Shown: in pieces, positions 58,935 through 64,000 of the stretch
Layout: each line of letters opens with the position of its first letter
How positions within the stretch are numbered: position 1 is the first letter of the stretch
NCBI GenBank assembly: GCA_963781065.1
Contig: CAWAET010000004.1
Span: 434,001-498,000, forward strand
Source: CALZJC01 sp963781065
Lineage (GTDB): Bacteria; Acidobacteriota; Thermoanaerobaculia; Multivoradales; JAHEKO01
DNA length: 64,000 nt
Reading direction: 5' to 3'
The notes under the pieces: generated by a model
Databases searched by the model: none
The model's input: only the letters and a program-made list of their open reading frames with translations
What the model was told of the DNA's origin: nothing
Made by a program: the position numbers and the translations under genes

Positions 58935-61900
58935 CTACGGGTTGCAGTCGAAGGTCTCGTCGCTGTCGACGATGCCCTCGAACAGCCAGTCGTTGAGCCG
59001 GCTCGAGTCGTTGCCCTTGCCGTCGCCCTGCCGCTTGCCACAGTCCTCGGCCCCGTTCATCTCGGAGTCCGAGCAGGACAGATGGAAGACGGAGGTGCCC
59101 AGCGGGGTGGTCGAGCTCGAGCTGGCGAAGATCTCCCAGACGACGTCGTTGCCGTCCTTGGGGGCGTAGCCGCTGACCGTGAACTCGCCGCCGAGAGCGA
59201 CGTCGTCCGCGAAGAGCAGCGTCTCGCCCGGGGTGTCCTTCCAGGCCTTGACGTAGACGTCCTGACCGGCGGCCGGCGAGCCCGCCTCGGGCTGCCAGAT
59301 CATGGTCAGGGCGTCGATGTCCTTGCTGCAGGTGAAGGTGCCGCCGCCCCCCGGCGGGGTCTCGCTCGAGGCCTCGATGACGCAGCCACTGTTGAACTCG
59401 ACGCGCACGTAGTGCAGGCCGTCCTTGGTCTTGTCGTCGAAGCGCAGCTTGAGCTCGTGGTCGTCGCCGGCCTCGAGCGACCGGTCACCGGGATCGCCCT
59501 CGAACTGAGAGAACTCCACCGGTCCGGCCTGCCAGGGCACGTTCTGCTCGAAGATCGTGCCGTCGAACTCGATCTTCTTGAGATCGCCCTTGTCCTCGGG
59601 CCACTCGACGACGATCTTCTGGATCTGCAGCGGCGTGGTGCCGTTGTTGGCGATCTTGAATTTGAGCTCGTCGTCCTTGACCTCGAAGTTGAGCTGCGCC
59701 GGCGCGCAGTCGGCGGGACAGAACGGGCCGTTGTTCCTGCTCGCCCCCGAGACCACCTCGAAGCCGCCGAAGACCATGCCGACGCCGATTGGCTGCGAGC
59801 AGCTGGTGTGGACGTTGGCCACCCGCACGCCGTCGACCCAGATGCTGACGTTGCTGTTGAACTTGCCGTCCGACCGGGTGCCGGATAGCGTGCCGGTCTC
59901 GCCGCCTGCCATCAGGGTGCCGGCGAAGAGCAGCTTGTCGGCCTTCGGGTCCTTGTCGTCGTAGATCTCGACCGCCACCGGGGCGCCGGTCACGTTCTTG
60001 AAGGCGAGCTGGGTGACGCCGCCGTCGCACTCGTCACAGCCCGGATCGGTGGGAACGTCGAGCGGGCACAGGTCGCCGCCGTTCCTGCTGGTGCCGGTGA
60101 CGATGACGAAGTCGCCGACGTTGACGCCCGGGCCGATCGGCTGCGAGCAGCTGGTGTGGAGCTCGAACTTCACGCCGTCGATCCACAGGCTGATGTTGCT
60201 CGAGAACTTGTCCTGGCCGTCCCGCTTGGTGATCGAGATCTCGTCGGTCGGGTTGACGATGGCGGGACCGAACAGCACTTTGTCGGGGTTCTCGTTGCCG
60301 TCGTCATAGATCGCCAGCTGGACCGGGAAGGCGCCGTCGTAGCGGAAGGTCAGGTCGGTCACGCCGCCGTCGCACTCGTTGCAGCCGATGTCGACGCAGA
60401 TCAGGCCGTTGTCCTTGCTGATGCCCTCGACGACGGTGAAGTCGCCGGTGACCAGGCCGGGGAAGATCGGCTGCGAGCAGCTGGTGTGGATCGAGGTGTT
60501 GAGGATGTCGTTGATGTAGATATCGACGTCGCCCACCCTCTCGCCGCCGTTTTCTAGGGTGAACCGCCCGCCCGTTCCGACCGGTCCTTCGAAGTAGACC
60601 TCGTTGCTGTCCTTCTCCGCCCGGATGGTCGGTTCAGGGTCTAGGGTGCCGTTGTACTCCAGGGTCAGCTGGGTGACGCCGCCCTTGCACTCGTCGCAGG
60701 GCACGGAAACCGCACGGCCGCCAAAGCGGAATGCGTTCAGGTTCTCCATGTCGAGGCCGATCACCCGCACCTCGTAGGTGCCCGCGGGCAGCTCCGACAC
60801 GGTCACGTCCGGCGGCTGGCCCTTGCTGCCGTCTTCGCCGGCGAGGACGCCGTCGAGAATGCCCTGGCACTCGGTGACCCCGGTCACGGCGATGCAGAAA
60901 AGCTCCCATTCCCGGTTGCCCGAGGGGTTGGTGTTGACGGCGATCGGCGCACAGCCCGGCTGTCTCGATGGGCAGGCGGGGGACCAGACCTCATAGATTA
61001 GGGAGGGGCTGCGGCCGAACAAGGCGGCGGCGGGAGGGAAGGGAGGAGAGGGGAAGAAATCATCCGGCGGGCTGCCGGTGGCGCCGGGGATCGGAGATGT
61101 AGCCACACCCTCAAAGGGGAGGGGGTTGCCGGTTGACGTCCCGAGTGGCGGATTGTCCGGGTCGTCGCAAGGCGCGAAGGGGTCCTCGCATGCCCAAGGT
61201 GGCATGCCCGCGATGCCGGGCAGGACCGTGGGGTCGTCTGTGTCCTTGAAGCTACCGTCCCAGCTGCCGTGATCCAGGTCGCCGTCCCAGATGATGAACT
61301 CCGACTGTGCCTGCGTCTCTTCGATGAAGAAGCTGAACTCGCCGTTGTAGGTGGTCTCCGACAGCGACGCGAAACATTCCGGGCTCAAGACGATCACGCC
61401 ACTTGAGTTGACCGAAACCCCTCCGAGGCAACCCGGGTAGACGATCTCAACCTCGGCGACGCCGGGGAGCGAGGCGTTGAAGGCGAACGGCTGCTGGAAG
61501 ACCTCGATGCTCGCCTCTTCCGGCTGGCCGGTGCGCACCTTGAAGCTGTTCCGGACCGGGGCGTCAGTGGGCATGTTCGGATCATTGAGGTTGGGTATGA
61601 GCTGCGCCCGGAGCAAGTAGACGTACAGACTGCCGTCGCCGTTCAGGGCTCGCAGGTCGTTGGCGACGAAGTGCGCGCCGATCTCGGGCCCACACTGGTC
61701 ACCAACACTGCACCACGCGTTGTCGGGCATCGTCTCGCCGATGAACGTCCTGACCAGATCGGCTGCGTCGCAGCCGTCGCCGCCGCAGAGGCCGTCGCCC
61801 TGAGGGTCCGCGTACAGGAAGTACTGCTGCTCCGGCGGGATCGGATCTGACGGTGGGTTGAAGGACCGTCCGGCGAGGTCCCACAGACCGTCCACGTCAC

Positions 61901-62132
61901 CGTCGAAGAAGTCGATCAGGAAGAACAGCTCGCCGGCCCGAACCCGCACCGAGATGTCCAGGTTCTCATCGGTCAGGGTGTCGAGCCCAAAGCCGTCGGT
62001 GATGGCGAGGAATCTGCCGTCCTTCTCGTCGCACGACGGAATGCACTGCTGCGCGGCGCTTAGCGCCGGAAACAGCAGGGCGGCAAGAGCCGCTATTCCC
62101 ACAAACAGATCGATAGACACACGTGATTTCAT
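58935..62132 (-). CDS. Large secreted protein with three DUF7467-like repeats
   Basis: 1065-residue exported protein of unknown function. A signal peptide (VGIAALAALLFPALSAAQQ) is followed by a roughly 440-residue Cys- and Pro-rich region with no recognised domain. Three copies of an about 105-residue module follow (near 475-580, 581-690 and 698-800). Each begins C-x-E-C-x-GGVTxL and ends near HTSCSQPIxxG with an F-x-V-V-x-G-x-S strand and a final Cys. The module matches what I recall as DUF7467. The C-terminal 200 residues form a separate beta-rich region with more cysteines. Paired Cys suggest disulphides outside the cell. Acidic residues (many D, N and G) suggest metal binding. It has its own terminator. 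Confidence 0.8.
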   Translation of the reverse strand: MKSRVSIDLFVGIAALAALLFPALSAAQQCIPSCDEKDGRFLAITDGFGLDTLTDENLDISVRVRAGELFFLIDFFDGDVDGLWDLAGRSFNPPSDPIPPEQQYFLYADPQGDGLCGGDGCDAADLVRTFIGETMPDNAWCSVGDQCGPEIGAHFVANDLRALNGDGSLYVYLLRAQLIPNLNDPNMPTDAPVRNSFKVRTGQPEEASIEVFQQPFAFNASLPGVAEVEIVYPGCLGGVSVNSSGVIVLSPECFASLSETTYNGEFSFFIEETQAQSEFIIWDGDLDHGSWDGSFKDTDDPTVLPGIAGMPPWACEDPFAPCDDPDNPPLGTSTGNPLPFEGVATSPIPGATGSPPDDFFPSPPFPPAAALFGRSPSLIYEVWSPACPSRQPGCAPIAVNTNPSGNREWELFCIAVTGVTECQGILDGVLAGEDGSKGQPPDVTVSELPAGTYEVRVIGLDMENLNAFRFGGRAVSVPCDECKGGVTQLTLEYNGTLDPEPTIRAEKDSNEVYFEGPVGTGGRFTLENGGERVGDVDIYINDILNTSIHTSCSQPIFPGLVTGDFTVVEGISKDNGLICVDIGCNECDGGVTDLTFRYDGAFPVQLAIYDDGNENPDKVLFGPAIVNPTDEISITKRDGQDKFSSNISLWIDGVKFELHTSCSQPIGPGVNVGDFVIVTGTSRNGGDLCPLDVPTDPGCDECDGGVTQLAFKNVTGAPVAVEIYDDKDPKADKLLFAGTLMAGGETGTLSGTRSDGKFNSNVSIWVDGVRVANVHTSCSQPIGVGMVFGGFEVVSGASRNNGPFCPADCAPAQLNFEVKDDELKFKIANNGTTPLQIQKIVVEWPEDKGDLKKIEFDGTIFEQNVPWQAGPVEFSQFEGDPGDRSLEAGDDHELKLRFDDKTKDGLHYVRVEFNSGCVIEASSETPPGGGGTFTCSKDIDALTMIWQPEAGSPAAGQDVYVKAWKDTPGETLLFADDVALGGEFTVSGYAPKDGNDVVWEIFASSSSTTPLGTSVFHLSCSDSEMNGAEDCGKRQGDGKGNDSSRLNDWLFEGIVDSDETFDCNP

Positions 62133-62425
62133 CTCTTGACCCTCCTATTGACCCTGTAATTCAGCCATGAGGCTGGCACCCCGGCGTCAGGAAAACGTCA
62201 GGTCAGGACATAGCCGTCCACTCATGGGCGGCTGGGTACCCGCGTCAGGTACTGGAGGATGTTCCGCGCGCGGCGAACTGCCGGACTGCGGCCAGGCGGC
62301 GGCGCAGGAAGACGCCGACGCGAGAGGGTCGGTGGGGGTTCTCTGCGGGTGGTGAGAGCTCGCGGGGCTTCCGGTGCGCGCGGCGCCTGACACCGCGCGC
62401 ACCGGAGTGGAGGACCTGCTTCGTC
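62133..62425. other. 293-bp spacer containing a decayed duplicate of the 58,760-58,917 segment
   Basis: From about 62268 to 62425 the plus strand follows the order of elements at 58757-58934: CGCGGCGAACTGCCGGACTG (the end of the hydrolase gene), GCCGAC ... GGGTCGG, a G-rich stretch, then the 35-base hairpin and GTGGAGGACC. The terminator stem is damaged here (GCCGACGCGAGAGGGTCGG). The promoter and leader of the DUF7467-repeat gene should lie in 62133-62260; none is clear. Confidence 0.6.
62371..62405 (-). repeat. 13-bp-stem hairpin in the 3' region of the subtilase gene (copy B)
   Basis: Exact copy of the hairpin at 58882-58916 (stem CCGGTGCGCGCGG), 20 bp past the subtilase stop codon. Being identical while flanking bases differ, the stem looks conserved for function, or it was copied recently. 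Confidence 0.85.
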
Positions 62426-64000
62426 CTACTCCTGCTCGACCCAGTGGTTGATCGCCGCCGATTCGGCCAGCCCGTCGCTCCAGACGAATGCGTCGAAGCC
62501 GACGAAGGCGTCACTCCACAGGAAGGCGTCACTCCACAGAAAGGCGTCGCTCCACAAGAAGGCGTCGCTCCACAGGAAGGCGTCGCTCCACAAGAAGGCA
62601 TCGCTCCACAGGAAGGCGTCGCTCCACAGGAACGCACCGCTCCAGGTGTAGTGCTCGCCCTCCATCCCGTCGAGGTAGTAGGTCCCGTCGGGCCAGCGGT
62701 TGGCGCGGCCGCGGAAGTGGCGGCTGCCCGCCAGGTCGGCGTTCAGGTCGAGCCCCCGGTTGGCGCAGCCGTGCGCGTTGGCCTCCACCGCCGCCTCGAC
62801 GTCGGCCAGGCCGGCGCCCTGCTGGAACAGCGAGTAGGCCAGGTTGCCCTGGAAGTCCATCGCCGGCCGAGCCGTGGCCATCAGCCGGCACTTGACGTCG
62901 TCCGGGCCGAGCGTGGGCTCGGCTTCAAGCAGCAGGGCGGCGAGACCGCTGACCACCGCCGTGGCCTGCGAGGTGCCGGACATGTAGTAGTAGCTGTCGC
63001 CGTCATGGAAGCTGGGATGCCGCTTGGGGATCCTGCTGCTCTTGTTCATCATCCCCAGGATGTGGCCGCCGGGCGCCACCAGGTCGGGCTTGACGAAGCC
63101 CTCGAATGTCGGGCCGGCGGAGGAGAAGGTGGTCACGAAGTCGTCGCCCGGATTCTCCGGCGTGACCCCGTCGGACATGGCGCCGACGGTGACCACGTAC
63201 GGCAGGTTGCCGGGCACGCCCACGGTCATCGGCTCGGGCCCGTTGTTGCCCGCCGACACCACCACCACGATCCCCGCCCGCCAGGCCGCCATCACCGCCT
63301 GGTTGAGCGGGTCGTCCCAGTAGTGCGAGCGTGGCTCGGCGCTCAACGACAGGTTGAGCACCCGGATGCCGTAGGCATCGCGATGATCGACCACGAACTG
63401 GATGCCGCGGATGACGTCGGCGTAGCTGCCTCGACCCTCGTCGTCGAACGCCTTGACCGCCACCAGCCCGGCGTTGGGGGCGACGCCGTTGAAGCGGTGG
63501 TTGCCGCGGCCCATCGGGTTGCGGCGGCTGGACACCACGATGCTGGCGACGTGGCTGCCGTGGCCGTTGGCGTCCTCGAGGTCACCGGCGTCGACCAGTT
63601 CGCCGGCCACGGCGTCGTAGGCGATCAGCAGGCGGTCCTCGCCGAAGGCGTCCCGCTCGATCCCCTTGCCCTTCTTCCACAGCCCGGTGTCGAGGACGGC
63701 CACGGTCACTCCGGCGCCAGTGATGCCCTGCTCGTGCAACGCGGCGGCCCCGACCAGCGCCGGGTACTTGGTGTCGCGGGCCTTGCTGTCGTCGGTGACG
63801 ACCCACGCCTGGGGCGCGAACTCGACGCTGCAGCCCTCGGCGAAGGTGGCGATGATCGAGTAGGTTTCTTCCTCGAGGTTGATGTCGTTGGCGAACTCGA
63901 GCTCGAGCTCCTCGGACCGACCCGGCTTGATCGAGCGTTTCTTTGGCTCGCCTTCCCAGACGTCTACCAGGGTGACGACCGGCGGCCGGGTCGCCCGCTC
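62426..64000 (-). CDS. Subtilisin-like S8 serine protease with WSDAFL repeat tail (5' end beyond window)
   Basis: Partial gene, open to the right edge, at least 524 residues. Before the catalytic domain a beta-rich part is visible (PVVTLVDVWEGEPKKRS, FANDINLEEETYSIIATF). The catalytic triad is Asp in VTVAVLDTGLW, His in DANGHGSHVASIVVS and Ser in YYMSGTSQATAVVSGLAAL; the oxyanion Asn lies in VVVVSAGNNGPEP. After it come about ten hexapeptide repeats of WSDAFL type and the end HWVEQE. Secretion is likely but the signal peptide is not in the window. A start at 63739 (TTG) would lose part of the protease fold, so the frame is taken to continue to the left of the edge. Confidence 0.9.
   Translation of the reverse strand, partial: ERATRPPVVTLVDVWEGEPKKRSIKPGRSEELELEFANDINLEEETYSIIATFAEGCSVEFAPQAWVVTDDSKARDTKYPALVGAAALHEQGITGAGVTVAVLDTGLWKKGKGIERDAFGEDRLLIAYDAVAGELVDAGDLEDANGHGSHVASIVVSSRRNPMGRGNHRFNGVAPNAGLVAVKAFDDEGRGSYADVIRGIQFVVDHRDAYGIRVLNLSLSAEPRSHYWDDPLNQAVMAAWRAGIVVVVSAGNNGPEPMTVGVPGNLPYVVTVGAMSDGVTPENPGDDFVTTFSSAGPTFEGFVKPDLVAPGGHILGMMNKSSRIPKRHPSFHDGDSYYYMSGTSQATAVVSGLAALLLEAEPTLGPDDVKCRLMATARPAMDFQGNLAYSLFQQGAGLADVEAAVEANAHGCANRGLDLNADLAGSRHFRGRANRWPDGTYYLDGMEGEHYTWSGAFLWSDAFLWSDAFLWSDAFLWSDAFLWSDAFLWSDAFLWSDAFVGFDAFVWSDGLAESAAINHWVEQE
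62471..62645 (-). repeat. 18-bp tandem repeat coding for WSDAFL hexapeptides
   Basis: Ten consecutive 18-bp units at the 3' end of the subtilase gene encode WSGAFL, six WSDAFL, WSDAFV, GFDAFV and WSDGLA. The DNA units differ mainly at third codon positions, so the peptide is under selection. A beta-sheet stack or cell-surface anchor is possible. Confidence 0.9.

Noticed and set aside
62471..62645. CRISPR-like array of short repeats
   Set aside because: The 18-bp units are contiguous without spacers and code for a regular hexapeptide in frame with the subtilase.

Overview
The window is GC-rich chromosomal DNA from a Gram-negative-type bacterium. It holds a replication-origin core (dnaA, oriC, dnaN, recF, gyrB, gyrA). 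The large secreted proteins (DUF7467-like repeats, a subtilase with a WSDAFL repeat tail, CARDB, M6 and Asp-box proteins), the GyrB with the Gram-negative-type insert, and the mre/rod cluster ending in rng suggest Acidobacteriota, perhaps a Thermoanaerobaculia-like lineage. That assignment is inference; there is no rRNA gene here to confirm it.

Layout. 1-1,541: end of an unknown gene and mutY (-). 1,542-12,623: sppA, dnaA, a 307-bp oriC with DnaA boxes and DnaA-trios, dnaN, a long hairpin, recF, gyrB and gyrA, all on +. 12,721-19,902: CPBP protease, M20 peptidase, a CYTH protein coupled to a sugar nucleotidyltransferase, a HAD phosphatase and a secreted Asp-box propeller (+). 19,954-23,448 (-): radical SAM protein overlapping a metallophosphoesterase, followed by a flavoprotein. 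23,703-26,388 (+): an overlapping trio of type III PKS, ICMT-like methyltransferase and FAD monooxygenase, resembling the phenolic-lipid (srsABC/bps) operons. 26,389-38,000 is the most disturbed part: repeat-rich spacers, an M16 peptidase gene with two apparent 3' frameshifts, a CARDB secreted-protein gene broken by an antisense DUF819-like fragment, an M6 protease, a radical SAM protein, a toxin-antitoxin pair, a DUF6116 gene and a 318-bp direct repeat.

37,973-45,753: an Fpg/MutM-type glycosylase that seems to start at CTG, ADP-forming acyl-CoA synthetase (-), a lipase (+), and ppiD-ruvA-ruvB (-). 45,890-53,984: a FecR-domain protein, then mreBCD, mrdA (PBP2), rodA and rng, closely packed as one shape and cell-wall operon. 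53,971-58,774: a fused LPS-kinase/glycoside-hydrolase-like protein, an APC permease and a secreted metallo-beta-lactamase-fold hydrolase. 58,775-64,000 (-): a large DUF7467-repeat secreted protein and a subtilisin-like protease truncated by the window edge. Each of these two is followed by the same 13-bp-stem hairpin, part of a duplicated segment.

The strongest points for a second look are the origin with recognisable DnaA-trios, the phenolic-lipid operon, the radical SAM/phosphoesterase/flavoprotein cluster, the kinase-hydrolase fusion, the CTG start of the Fpg gene, and the DUF819 fragment inserted in a secreted-protein gene. No tRNA, rRNA, CRISPR array or complete insertion sequence was found.
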